A stretch of DNA of 64,000 nt, from contig NZ_CALPDF010000006.1 in NCBI RefSeq assembly GCF_943193175.1, positions 62,001-126,000 on the forward strand, written 5' to 3'. Shown piece after piece: positions 55,130 through 63,101 of this stretch. The notes below the pieces were generated by a model. It did not search any database, had not been told where the DNA came from, and saw only the letters and a program-made list of their open reading frames with translations. The stretch is from Neobacillus muris (GTDB lineage: Bacteria > Bacillota > Bacilli > Bacillales > Cytobacillaceae). The first letter of the stretch is position 1. The number at the start of each line of letters is the position of its first letter. The translations under genes and the position numbers were made by a program.

Positions 55130-55355
55130 TTCTCCCTCACCCTTCTAAAAATATACTCCCTTATCCTACTGGGTTTACGGAAAAAATGCCAGTATAACGT
55201 ATTATGAATTAATTACAAAGGAGATTCCCTATTAAACTTCAATAGGAAGTGTAGTAAAATATTTTTATGATTTTTCTGATAATTAATGATATAATCTTTG
55301 TTGTATTTGGGGGTTAAATACTTCTAACGATTGGCAGCTCAGGGAGGTTTTTTTC

Positions 55356-56270
55356 TTGGATTCACATGGTGCAATCTTATCTTACCAAAGGACAAAGGGC
55401 GTTATTTTCGTTTTAATTGCAGCTATTTTATGGGGAGTTTCCGGTACGGCCGCACAGTACTTATTCACCCATCAAGGCTTCAGCTCAGGCTGGCTGGTTT
55501 CTGTCAGGCTGCTTTTTGCTGGGATCGGTATGCTTATCTTTGCCCATATTTCCGGAAGGCAAAACATCGGGGCTGTATGGAAAAATAAGTATGATGTAAT
55601 ACAGTTACTTACATTCGGTTTGATTGGGATGCTTGGTGTTCAATACACCTATTTTGCTGCCATAGAACACGGAAATGCAGCCACAGCCACCATTCTCCAG
55701 TATCTCGCACCCGTCATCATAGCCTGTTATTTCAGTTTCAAGTCGAAAAATCTGCCCACGAAACATGAGACCATTTCCATTTTTCTAGCTTTAGCTGGAA
55801 CCTTTTTACTAGTTACCAAAGGAAATATTCACACTCTAAACATCTCCGCTCCGGCGCTTACATGGGGGATTCTTTCGGCCTTTGCCTTGGCTTTTTATAC
55901 ACTCTATCCCGCTGCCCTTTTATCTAAATTTGGTTCACTGGTTACAGTGGGCTGGGGCATGTTGATTGGCGGTCTGGCACTTAGCATCATCCACCCGCCT
56001 TGGAAATTCCAAGGGGACTGGTCAATTCCAGCTTTCTTGGCCGTTGTGTTTGTTGTCATATTTGGAACGTTAATACCATTCTTCTGCTATATGGAAAGTT
56101 TGAATTATATCAAAGCTTCAGAGGCAAGCTTGCTTGCTTGCGCTGAGCCATTATCGGCAGCATTTTTAGCGGTTGCTTGGCTTCATGTCTCATTTGGTTT
56201 GGCGGAATGGATTGGTTCTTTATCGATTATTGCTACAATTTTTATTCTATCTGACAGAAAACGGGCATAA
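55356..56270 (+). CDS. DMT family transporter (EamA)
   Basis: A 304-residue membrane protein with about ten spans arranged as two EamA repeats; start TTG with GGGAGG upstream. First repeat ends near VTKGNIHTLNIS, second runs from WGILSAFALAFYTLYPA. GTLIPFFCYMESLNYIKASEASLLACAEPLSAAFLAV is typical of EamA exporters of metabolites or amino acids. Substrate unknown. Confidence 0.88.
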   Translation: MDSHGAILSYQRTKGVIFVLIAAILWGVSGTAAQYLFTHQGFSSGWLVSVRLLFAGIGMLIFAHISGRQNIGAVWKNKYDVIQLLTFGLIGMLGVQYTYFAAIEHGNAATATILQYLAPVIIACYFSFKSKNLPTKHETISIFLALAGTFLLVTKGNIHTLNISAPALTWGILSAFALAFYTLYPAALLSKFGSLVTVGWGMLIGGLALSIIHPPWKFQGDWSIPAFLAVVFVVIFGTLIPFFCYMESLNYIKASEASLLACAEPLSAAFLAVAWLHVSFGLAEWIGSLSIIATIFILSDRKRA

Positions 56271-56272
56271 TT

Positions 56273-56312
56273 AAAAAGGAAGCCCACAAACTAAACTGGA
56301 CGCTTCCTTTTT
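56273..56312. terminator. Terminator between EamA and SRPBCC genes
   Basis: Stem AAAAAGGAAGC / GCTTCCTTTTT around an 18-nt loop; genes converge. Confidence 0.75.
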
Positions 56313-56330
56313 CTGTTTAATGGAGCCCAT

Positions 56331-56819
56331 TTATCTACCTCTTACTTCTGTTAAAAGAGTTTTATATTTTTTATGCCATTTTTGCCATTCATCCATTGAA
56401 AAGTCTGGTGTTTGGCCATTGAGCAAATTCGTTAATAAATCCAGGCAAACATGCCATCCTGCCAAATCTTTTGACGTATGTTCATTGAATACTGTGATGA
56501 ACTCTTTCATTACCATTATACATCCATCTGATGCAGGAGTTAATTCAAAACGGACACGGTTTTTACCCCATTCAAATTCCAAAATGGAATTTTCCTCGTA
56601 ATCGGTTATCTTCATATCAATCGATGTACCAGAACCATCATTATAATTGAATTTAACGGTTCCCCCGTGTTTCAGTTCAGCAACTTCAAGATTGGACATC
56701 CATATTTTCAGCTTATCATTTTGTGTCAATCCACCCCATACCTCAGTTACTGAATGCTTTAATGGTCTTTCATATATAGCTATGTACCCAGACGCCATTT
56801 TTTCTAGAACAGCCATCAT
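56331..56819 (-). CDS. SRPBCC (AHSA1-like) family protein
   Basis: A 162-residue lipid/ligand-binding START-like protein. Start of the fold: ERPLKHSVTEVWGGLTQNDKL, then WMSNLEVAELKHGGTVKFNY and a C-terminal helix LAGWHVCLDLLTNLLNG. Ligand unknown. Start at the ATG-ATG pair 56819/56816 after GGGAGGG; 9-codon longer frame upstream is less likely. Confidence 0.85.
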   Translation of the reverse strand: MMAVLEKMASGYIAIYERPLKHSVTEVWGGLTQNDKLKIWMSNLEVAELKHGGTVKFNYNDGSGTSIDMKITDYEENSILEFEWGKNRVRFELTPASDGCIMVMKEFITVFNEHTSKDLAGWHVCLDLLTNLLNGQTPDFSMDEWQKWHKKYKTLLTEVRGR

Positions 56820-56880
56820 TTTCCATCCCTCCCTCATTATTCGCATACATTACGGATCGTTTATACGGAAATAAAAACAA

Positions 56881-56907
56881 AGGATGAATTCTGATTGAAT
56901 CCATCCT
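56881..56907 (-). terminator. Terminator after yeeI
   Basis: AGGATGGATTC / GAATTCATCC-type stem with T-rich tail on the minus strand. Confidence 0.65.
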
Positions 56908-56918
56908 CTAAAAGTTGC

Positions 56919-57638
56919 TTATTCTCCCAAATTAACGTTGTGATAAACTTGTTGAACATCTTCTAATTCTTCAAGCGCATCAATTAACTTCTCAAATTTC
57001 GGAACAACGTCTTCAGGCAGATCGATTTCATTTTGTGCAAGCATTGTTAATTCGGCAACTGTAAATTCGGTAATGCCGGCATTTTTAAAGGCTTCTTGAA
57101 CCGCATGGAACTGATCTGGTTCAGCATAAACGATAACTTGATCGTCTTCTTCGACAACATCACGCACATCCACGTCAGCTTCCATTAATAGTTCAAGTAC
57201 CGCTTCTTCTGTTTTCCCTTCCACACCAATAACTGCAGTGGAATCAAACATGTATGCTACAGAACCGCTGACACCCATGTTTCCGCCATTTTTGCCAAAT
57301 GCGGCACGAACTTCAGATGCGGTACGATTGACATTGTTAGTCAAGGCATCTACGATAATCATGGAACCATTCGGGCCGAAACCTTCATAACGAAGTTCAT
57401 CGAAGTTTTCATCAGCCCCGCCTTTTGCTTTTTCAATTGCACGGTCAATGATATGTCTTGGAACACTGTATGTTTTAGCCCGTTCAAGAACAAACTTTAA
57501 TGCTTGGTTTGTCTCTGGATCCGGCTCGCCGCGTCTGGCAGCAACATAAATTTCCCGGCCAAATTTCGCATAAATGCGGCTCGTATTTTTATCTTTTTCC
57601 GCTTTTTTATCCTTAATATTATTCCACTTACGACCCAT
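56919..57638 (-). CDS. YebC/PmpR family protein (YeeI-type)
   Basis: A 239-residue protein: [20 protein letters not shown] then [20 protein letters not shown], the YebC family start. Family members act in translation of polyproline stretches or as regulators. The shorter MGRKWNN start and KDKNTS are those of the Bacillus YeeI subgroup (not YrbC). No operon. Confidence 0.93.
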   Translation of the reverse strand: MGRKWNNIKDKKAEKDKNTSRIYAKFGREIYVAARRGEPDPETNQALKFVLERAKTYSVPRHIIDRAIEKAKGGADENFDELRYEGFGPNGSMIIVDALTNNVNRTASEVRAAFGKNGGNMGVSGSVAYMFDSTAVIGVEGKTEEAVLELLMEADVDVRDVVEEDDQVIVYAEPDQFHAVQEAFKNAGITEFTVAELTMLAQNEIDLPEDVVPKFEKLIDALEELEDVQQVYHNVNLGE

Positions 57639-57817
57639 ATAAACACTCTCTTTCTGAATTGAATCTAAAATTACATACTAAATTTAAAGGTATTAAGCAA
57701 AACTATCTTATCACAAAATTTGCGGACAGAAAATATTATACCGCATTTTTCACAATTAGGAGGATTTTCAAATACTTTTTGGTCACTTTTCTCCTGTCCT
57801 AAAAAATGCGAAAACAA

Positions 57818-57846
57818 AAAGACCTCTCCCCAAAAGGAAAAGTCTT
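57818..57846 (-). terminator. Terminator after ilvA
   Basis: AAGACTTTTCC / GGAGAGGTCTT stem with T-rich tail on the minus strand. Confidence 0.6.
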
Positions 57847-57859
57847 CATCACCGTACTT

Positions 57860-59122
57860 TTAGACCAGCATTTGAAATAATGTACTGTCTTTATTGACTT
57901 CCCGGTATGGGAAACCTTTTGTTTTAATCCGCTCCATCAATGGAAAATAATCTTCTTTACCCTTTAATTCAATGCCGACCAATGCCGGTCCGGATTCACG
58001 GTTATTTTTTTTCGTGTATTCAAAATGGCTGATGTCATCATTTGGGCCAAGCACTTCCATCAAAAATTCCCGCAATGCCCCTGGACGCTGTGGGAACTGG
58101 ATAATAAAATAATGCTGCAGGCCTTCATAAAGCTTAGACCGTTCTTTGATTTCCTGCATTCTGCCAATATCATTGTTCCCGCCGCTGACGATACAAACAA
58201 CCGTTTTCCCTTTGATTTGCTCAGCATATGTATCGAGCGCTGCAATCGATAATGCTCCAGTTGGCTCAACCACAATTGCATTTTCATTGTATAACGACAA
58301 CAGCGTCGTGCAGACTTTTCCTTCTGGCACGACCACGATATCATCAATAATCTCCTTGCAGATCTCAAACGTCCTATTTCCAACCGTTTTCACTGCTGCT
58401 CCGTCTACAAAGGGATCAATTGTTGTAAGTGTAGTAACCTCCCCTTTTGAAATGGATTCCTTCATTCCGGGAGCTCCCTCCGGCTCAACACCAATTAATT
58501 GGGTGTTTGGCGAATAATGCTTCAAATAGGTCCCAACACCCGCCATTAATCCTCCGCCGCCAATTGCACCAAATAAATAATCGATTTCGTTACAATCATT
58601 CAGCAATTCGACTCCTACTGTCCCTTGACCGGCAATAACATCGAAATCATCAAAAGGATGAATGAAGGTCCGCTGTTCCTCACGGCTGCACTCCATCGCC
58701 TTTTCGTAAGCATCATCAAACGTATCACCCGTTAAAACAATCTCGACATTTTCCTTTCCCCAAAATTTAACCTGATTCACCTTTTGTTTTGGTGTCGTAC
58801 TTGGCATGAAAATTTTCCCGTGAATGTTCAACAGATGACAGGAATAAGCAACCCCTTGTGCATGGTTTCCGGCGCTCGCACAAATAATCCCGCTTTGAAC
58901 CTCTTCCGGACTCAGCTTCTTAATCCGATTATATGCTCCGCGAATTTTGAAGGACCGGACACTTTGCATATCCTCCCGCTTCAAATACACATGACAGTCA
59001 TAGCGTTCCGATAATAAATGATTGTATTGCAGAGGTGTAGGGGAAATAACATCCTTAATCGTGTGACTGGCAATAATGATATCCTCCACATTTAACACTT
59101 GTTTATCAACCTGTTGACTCAT
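57860..59122 (-). CDS. ilvA: Threonine dehydratase, biosynthetic
   Basis: A 420-residue PLP enzyme converting threonine to 2-oxobutyrate for isoleucine synthesis. PLP lysine in SVRSFKIRGAYN near residue 54-65, ASAGNHAQGVA near 83 and the glycine loop FGAIGGGGLMAG near 184-195. A single ACT-like regulatory domain (HYFIIQFPQRPGALREFL) starts near 337. Start at 59122 (AAGGAGGG 12 nt upstream); the upstream 21-codon frame lacks a site. Controlled by an Ile-type T-box leader. Confidence 0.95.
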   Translation of the reverse strand: MSQQVDKQVLNVEDIIIASHTIKDVISPTPLQYNHLLSERYDCHVYLKREDMQSVRSFKIRGAYNRIKKLSPEEVQSGIICASAGNHAQGVAYSCHLLNIHGKIFMPSTTPKQKVNQVKFWGKENVEIVLTGDTFDDAYEKAMECSREEQRTFIHPFDDFDVIAGQGTVGVELLNDCNEIDYLFGAIGGGGLMAGVGTYLKHYSPNTQLIGVEPEGAPGMKESISKGEVTTLTTIDPFVDGAAVKTVGNRTFEICKEIIDDIVVVPEGKVCTTLLSLYNENAIVVEPTGALSIAALDTYAEQIKGKTVVCIVSGGNNDIGRMQEIKERSKLYEGLQHYFIIQFPQRPGALREFLMEVLGPNDDISHFEYTKKNNRESGPALVGIELKGKEDYFPLMERIKTKGFPYREVNKDSTLFQMLV

Positions 59123-59184
59123 CGCTTTTAGTACCCTCCTTATTCTGTTCCTTTCCCCAACAGGGGAAAAATCGTTTAAAACCA

Positions 59185-59461
59185 TAAAAAAACCCGCCCC
59201 TAAAATATAGGGACGAGTTGGCTCGCGTTACCACCCTACTTCTGCAGCAAAAGAAGAAAGCTGCAGCTCTCGATCGATGTACCAGCTTCGATACATGTTC
59301 CTTCATAACGGGGGACCTTCCGGTATAGCTTACTGTCAAGTTTCAGCCATACATCTCAGAGATGATCTTCAGAAAAGCCCTGCCATCGGCTCCCACCTGC
59401 CGCCGACTCTCTTAGGACATGAACAAATCCTACTCTTCTCTTCATAGATTTTCATGATTAA
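59185..59461 (-). ncRNA. T-box leader of ilvA (isoleucine type)
   Basis: The T-box AGGGTGGTAACGCGAGC lies at 59237-59221 on the minus strand. Downstream is the terminator AACTCGTCCCT / AGGGGCGGGTT with T7 (59220-59185). Stem I has AGTAGGA near 59432, AGAGAG near 59411 and GGTGGGAGCCGATG near 59398; the specifier loop contains GAAGATCATC, so codon ATC (Ile). The leader is transcribed from a TTGACA/TAATCT promoter (59499-59494 and 59476-59471). Confidence 0.92.
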
Positions 59462-59470
59462 TTGCTAATA

Positions 59471-59499
59471 AGATTACCACCGAAACGGTTACATGTCAA
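59471..59499 (-). promoter_or_regulatory. ilvA promoter
   Basis: TTGACA (59499-59494), 17-nt spacer, TAATCT (59476-59471), just upstream of the T-box leader. A cre-like TGTAACCGTTTC overlaps the spacer; not close enough to be certain. Confidence 0.75.
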
Positions 59500-59603
59500 T
59501 ATTTTTTGACTATTTTTTATATTTAGATAATAATTAAAGCGCTTACATTTCATGATTTTTTCTAGAATACCGCTGCACTATTAAACAAAGGTGTATATCG
59601 AGA

Positions 59604-59640
59604 AAAAATCCTCATCCTTATCTGCAAGGTGAGGATTTTT
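59604..59640 (-). terminator. Terminator after the 59645-59791 gene
   Basis: Stem AAAAATCCTCA / TGAGGATTTTT with a 15-nt loop; both flanks T- or A-rich. Confidence 0.75.
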
Positions 59641-59644
59641 CATT

Positions 59645-59791
59645 TTATAAACCGCCACAATTTGGTTTGTGTTCTTTTTGTTCCGCTTCTTCTTTGTTTT
59701 CCTTTTTTACCGATTCAAGCCCATAGCCGGTTGAGCTTATTTCTAGTGTCTCTCCCTGGCGATTCCTTTCATTTGCCTGATATTTTTCCAT
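59645..59791 (-). CDS. Small acidic hypothetical protein
   Basis: A 48-residue highly charged protein, MEKYQANERNRQGETLEIS, then GLESVKKENKEEAEQKEHK and PNCGGL. AGAGGTGG ribosome binding site and a terminator support it. Possibly spore-related by composition; no family recognised. Confidence 0.6.
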   Translation of the reverse strand: MEKYQANERNRQGETLEISSTGYGLESVKKENKEEAEQKEHKPNCGGL

Positions 59792-59884
59792 TTTAACCAC
59801 CTCTATGAAAAGTATCTGCAATCCAGAGAAAAATAAACTCTTTTTAGCAGGCGTAAACAGCACGGGATAGGCTGCCTTTTTGTC

Positions 59885-61210
59885 TTACGCTTCTTTAACC
59901 GAAGATGATTGGGCTGGTATGAAGAAACTCAATAAAACCGTCGCCACACTGAAAATCAAAGCAAACAAGAATACATTTTGCATACCCGCCGCGATAGTGG
60001 GGCCCTTGTTTATTATTACTCCCATAACCGCTACGCCAACTGATGCACCGATGTTTCTTAAGAACATCTGCAAAGAGGTAGAAATCCCTTTGATTTCCGT
60101 ATCAGCAAACTCTTGGGCGGCAATGGTTCCGACAGCGAATAATAAACCAAACGAAAAACCCTGAACGGTCAAAATGGCAAACAAATTCATATAAGATAAG
60201 TCCTTAATAAATAAAAATAAGGCTAATCCAGATATGGCTGTGACAAAGCTTCCAATGATAAATAACCTTTTATACCCAAAACGGATAATCCATCTGCCCG
60301 CAGGTGTACTGCCAAACATCCATCCTAGCGCAATGCTTAACAAAATCAGGCCGCTTTTATATATACTCATATGGCTCCCTTCTTGAAGGTACAAGGGAAT
60401 AAAATTGGAAGTCCCATAAAATGACAAACAGTAAATTAACATAAATAGATTCGTTCTAAAGATTCCTTTATTTTTAAATAAAGAAACTGGCAAAAATGGC
60501 GATGCTTCCTTCCTCTCTACCAATGCAAACACTACTAATCCTATAGCTCCAGTTACTATATACCATAGAGGATGGCTCACGTTTGTGGCGAGCAATAGTG
60601 CGGAAATCGACAGACTGAACAACAAAAATCCTTTATAGTCAATATAGGCCTTTTTAAATTCTGTCCGTTCCTTATACGGCAGTAAGCAAAGTATGGTGGC
60701 AATTCCAATGGGGATATTGATAAAAAAGATCCATCTCCAAGTTAATGCTTCCACAAAAAAAGAACCTAACACAGGCCCAACGATAGACGAAATAGCCCAG
60801 ATACTGCTGAAAACAGCTTGAATTTTCCCGCGTTTTTCAATGGTGTACAAATCTCCTACAATAATCATCGAAAGCGGCAGCATCCCGCCTGCTCCTAGTC
60901 CTTGCACTCCCCGAAAAATAACCAAAGCCGTCATGCTGTTTGCAAGACCGCAAAGAATGGAGCCAATCGTAAATAAACCAACAGCAATGATTAACCATTT
61001 TTTTCGTCCATACATGTCGGATAGTTTCCCGAAAAGCGGCACTGTCACAGTGCTCGCCAGCATATAAACAACAAAAATCCAGGCAAACAATTCCATGCCG
61101 CCCAGATGTTTGACAATCGTTGGACTTGCCGTTTGCATGATATTGGCATCAAGTGCCGAAATAAGGGTGGTGATCACCAGCCCCCAGAGCACATACGTTT
61201 TTTTATTCAT
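59885..61210 (-). CDS. MFS drug:H+ antiporter (DHA2-like)
   Basis: A 441-residue membrane protein with the DHA2/EmrB-type markers LFGKLSDMYGRKKWLI near residue 57-72, ILCGLANSMTALVIFRGVQG, GWMFGSTPAG and an expected 12-14 spans. The N-terminal LDANIMQTASPTIVKHL is typical of 14-span QacA/EmrB proteins. Drug substrate unknown. 82 nt downstream of fdhD. Confidence 0.88.
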   Translation of the reverse strand: MNKKTYVLWGLVITTLISALDANIMQTASPTIVKHLGGMELFAWIFVVYMLASTVTVPLFGKLSDMYGRKKWLIIAVGLFTIGSILCGLANSMTALVIFRGVQGLGAGGMLPLSMIIVGDLYTIEKRGKIQAVFSSIWAISSIVGPVLGSFFVEALTWRWIFFINIPIGIATILCLLPYKERTEFKKAYIDYKGFLLFSLSISALLLATNVSHPLWYIVTGAIGLVVFALVERKEASPFLPVSLFKNKGIFRTNLFMLIYCLSFYGTSNFIPLYLQEGSHMSIYKSGLILLSIALGWMFGSTPAGRWIIRFGYKRLFIIGSFVTAISGLALFLFIKDLSYMNLFAILTVQGFSFGLLFAVGTIAAQEFADTEIKGISTSLQMFLRNIGASVGVAVMGVIINKGPTIAAGMQNVFLFALIFSVATVLLSFFIPAQSSSVKEA

Positions 61211-61292
61211 AATCTTCTCCCTAAACTTTCCTCTCTATAAATATGCATCAAACATGATTATAACAAAATATGATGCAGAAACGATCTTCATT

Positions 61293-62090
61293 TTAAAAAT
61301 TATAAAGAATTCTGTCCGGATATGTATACACATTTAAAGAACGCCCACGGACAAAACCGATGGTAGTGATCCCTAACTGATTGGCAAGCTGGAGAGCAAG
61401 CTCTGTGGGAGCAGATTTAGAAACAACCATTTCACAGCCTATTTTTGCGACTTTTAGTAAAATTTCAGACGAAATTCGTCCACTAAACACAATGATTTTA
61501 TCCTGAATAGACAAATTATTTCTTAAACAGTGTCCATAAATTTTATCCAGGGCATTGTGCCTGCCAATATCCATCCTGCTTATAATCATTTGGTTCTTAT
61601 CGCATAAAGCAGCATTATGGACACCGCCAGTTTTTTGGAAAACCTCTGCGGACTCTTGCATTTCTTCCATTAATTTAAAGGTATCCTCCACGGTTATCCT
61701 GACCCGGATCCCATCTATTTTTTTAGCAGTCATCGCATCATTGACAAACACAAAACCTTGCCTGCTCATCCCGCAGCAGGAGGTAATATACCGTTTGCTT
61801 TGAAAGTGGCGGGAGTAGGGATTGGCTTTCACGGTTTTAACATGGACATAACCGTCCTTATCCTGCACCCATAAGTCGCAAATATCCTCCATTGACCGAA
61901 TGATTCCTTCTGATGCGAGATAGCCAATGACCATGTCCTCAATATACTCGGGGGTACACACCATGGTAACAAGCTCTTGTCCATTTAATTTTATGGTGAC
62001 AGGGTATTCTGTAACGATGACATCCTCGGTTTGTTCCGAATGACCGTCTTCAAAACGAAGAGTACTGTATTTGACCTCAATCGGCTTCAT
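61293..62090 (-). CDS. fdhD: Formate dehydrogenase accessory sulfurtransferase
   Basis: A 265-residue FdhD, which moves sulfur from IscS-type desulfurase to the Mo-bis-MGD cofactor of formate dehydrogenase. Conserved blocks are EDMVIGYLASEGII near 51, YITSCCGMSRQGF near 101-113 with the Cys pair, GGVHNAALCD near 158, DIGRHNALDKIYG near 176 and FSGRISSEILLKVAKIG near 203. Last conserved gene of the formate dehydrogenase cluster. Confidence 0.96.
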   Translation of the reverse strand: MKPIEVKYSTLRFEDGHSEQTEDVIVTEYPVTIKLNGQELVTMVCTPEYIEDMVIGYLASEGIIRSMEDICDLWVQDKDGYVHVKTVKANPYSRHFQSKRYITSCCGMSRQGFVFVNDAMTAKKIDGIRVRITVEDTFKLMEEMQESAEVFQKTGGVHNAALCDKNQMIISRMDIGRHNALDKIYGHCLRNNLSIQDKIIVFSGRISSEILLKVAKIGCEMVVSKSAPTELALQLANQLGITTIGFVRGRSLNVYTYPDRILYNF

Positions 62091-62104
62091 CTCAATCTCC
62101 CTTC

Positions 62105-62209
62105 CTATTTAGGGAGGCCGAATTTTTTACGTTCAGCCTTCCTAATTGGCGGATGGCACATTCCACCTGTCTGATACCCCACATTCAACAGTTCATTTGC
62201 TCCAATCAC
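62105..62209 (-). CDS. Possible 34-residue peptide in the formate dehydrogenase cluster
   Basis: GTG at 62209 overlaps the stop of the zinc-ribbon gene (GTGA) and reads IGANELLNVGYQTGGMC then HPPIRKAERKKFGLPK before a stop. Basic tail and a Cys-His pair look protein-like; a TTG start is another choice. Coupling and position before fdhD are the only support. Alternatives: C-terminal extension of the preceding protein by readthrough, or non-coding. Confidence 0.35.
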   Translation of the reverse strand: MIGANELLNVGYQTGGMCHPPIRKAERKKFGLPK

Positions 62210-62343
62210 TTTTCTGCATCAATCATTTGAATTTGGCGGTCATTACGGCAGTTCTCACACACATGAATCAATGCAGATTTCATAACGATCATTTCTGGAT
62301 TTTCTACTTCCTCTTCCTGCCCGCAAACTTCACAAATTCTCAT
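62206..62343 (-). CDS. Small zinc-ribbon protein
   Basis: A 45-residue protein MRICEVCGQEEEVENPEMIV.. with two CxxC pairs (CEVC and CENC), a likely zinc ribbon, and an acidic middle. It lies between the HMA-like and fdhD genes; GAGGGGGATAAG ribosome binding site. Role in the formate dehydrogenase cluster unknown. Confidence 0.75.
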   Translation of the reverse strand: MRICEVCGQEEEVENPEMIVMKSALIHVCENCRNDRQIQMIDAEK

Positions 62344-62373
62344 CTTATCCCCCTCTTTATTTCCATAACCATT

Positions 62374-62586
62374 TTACTGGCGAACAATCTGATAACCCAA
62401 ATCTATGATGGCCTGTTCAAAATCCTGATAAGATGCTGCCTGCTCATTAAAGCTGAATACAGCTTCACTTCTGCTAAGGTTAACCTCCGCTTCCCGCACT
62501 CCCCACACCTCGTTCAGTGCATGAAGGACTTTATTAGCGTCTGTTTGGGAATTCATTCCTTCCACCTTCAAACTCCCCTTTTGCAT
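62374..62586 (-). CDS. HMA-fold protein lacking the CxxC metal site
   Basis: A 70-residue ferredoxin-like heavy-metal-associated domain: SLKVEGMNSQTDANKVLHAL, then GVREAEVNLSRSEAVFSFN and FEQAIIDLGYQIV. Where CopZ-like proteins have GMTCxxC, this has GMNSQTD, so copper binding by the usual site is lost. GGAGGAGTGGTTGTG ribosome binding site. Possibly a protein-interaction domain in formate dehydrogenase assembly. Confidence 0.8.
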   Translation of the reverse strand: MQKGSLKVEGMNSQTDANKVLHALNEVWGVREAEVNLSRSEAVFSFNEQAASYQDFEQAIIDLGYQIVRQ

Positions 62587-62603
62587 CACAACCACTCCTC
62601 CTG

Positions 62604-63101
62604 TTATTGTGTTGGCTGCTGGTCCTGATGGATCGATTCTCCCATTCCATGAAGAAATTCCACCATGGTAGTTAACGAAGTGCGAACCTCTGGATTAAAT
62701 AAACTGGCACTTAATTTCCATATGCTCTTGGACTCCCCGTTTTGCATGGTTTCCGAAAAGCGCTCCAAGCCGCCGCTAATACTTTGTATCATCGATTGAA
62801 CTTGTTCGGGTTCCAATGATCCAAAAAACTTAAAAGCGTTCATGGCGTTTTTAATCGCATGTTTCATGGTGGGCTGATTGATTTGTCCAATGGCAATGGC
62901 TCCCACATCATTACGCTTCACCAGCAAGGATTGGATGGCCGTTAAGGCCCCCATATCCTGCAGCTGTTTTAAGATATCAAGTGAAGTGATAATTGCTTCG
63001 CGGTTGTCGGTAATGGCTTTTAACATGTCAGACAGGGCCTCGGCCTGTTCTTCCACCGGGTTAGGAACATGTTTGTTAATTTGCCTGATTGGTTTCGCCA
63101 T
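62604..63101 (-). CDS. yrhD: DUF1641 protein (YrhD-like)
   Basis: A 165-residue helical protein of the DUF1641 family (residues about 60-140), AITDNREAIITSLDILKQLQ and QSMIQSISGGLERFSETM. In B. subtilis yrhD adjoins the formate dehydrogenase gene yrhE. It overlaps the dehydrogenase gene by 26 nt, so they are coupled. Start at 63101 with GGGGGAAATGAAT upstream. Function unknown, probably assembly. Confidence 0.9.
   Translation of the reverse strand: MAKPIRQINKHVPNPVEEQAEALSDMLKAITDNREAIITSLDILKQLQDMGALTAIQSLLVKRNDVGAIAIGQINQPTMKHAIKNAMNAFKFFGSLEPEQVQSMIQSISGGLERFSETMQNGESKSIWKLSASLFNPEVRTSLTTMVEFLHGMGESIHQDQQPTQ

Noticed and set aside
62180-62200. ATG-AAC-TGT-TGA possible selenoprotein start on the minus strand
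   Set aside because: The frame after TGA lacks a protein-like pattern; the overlapping frame is better.
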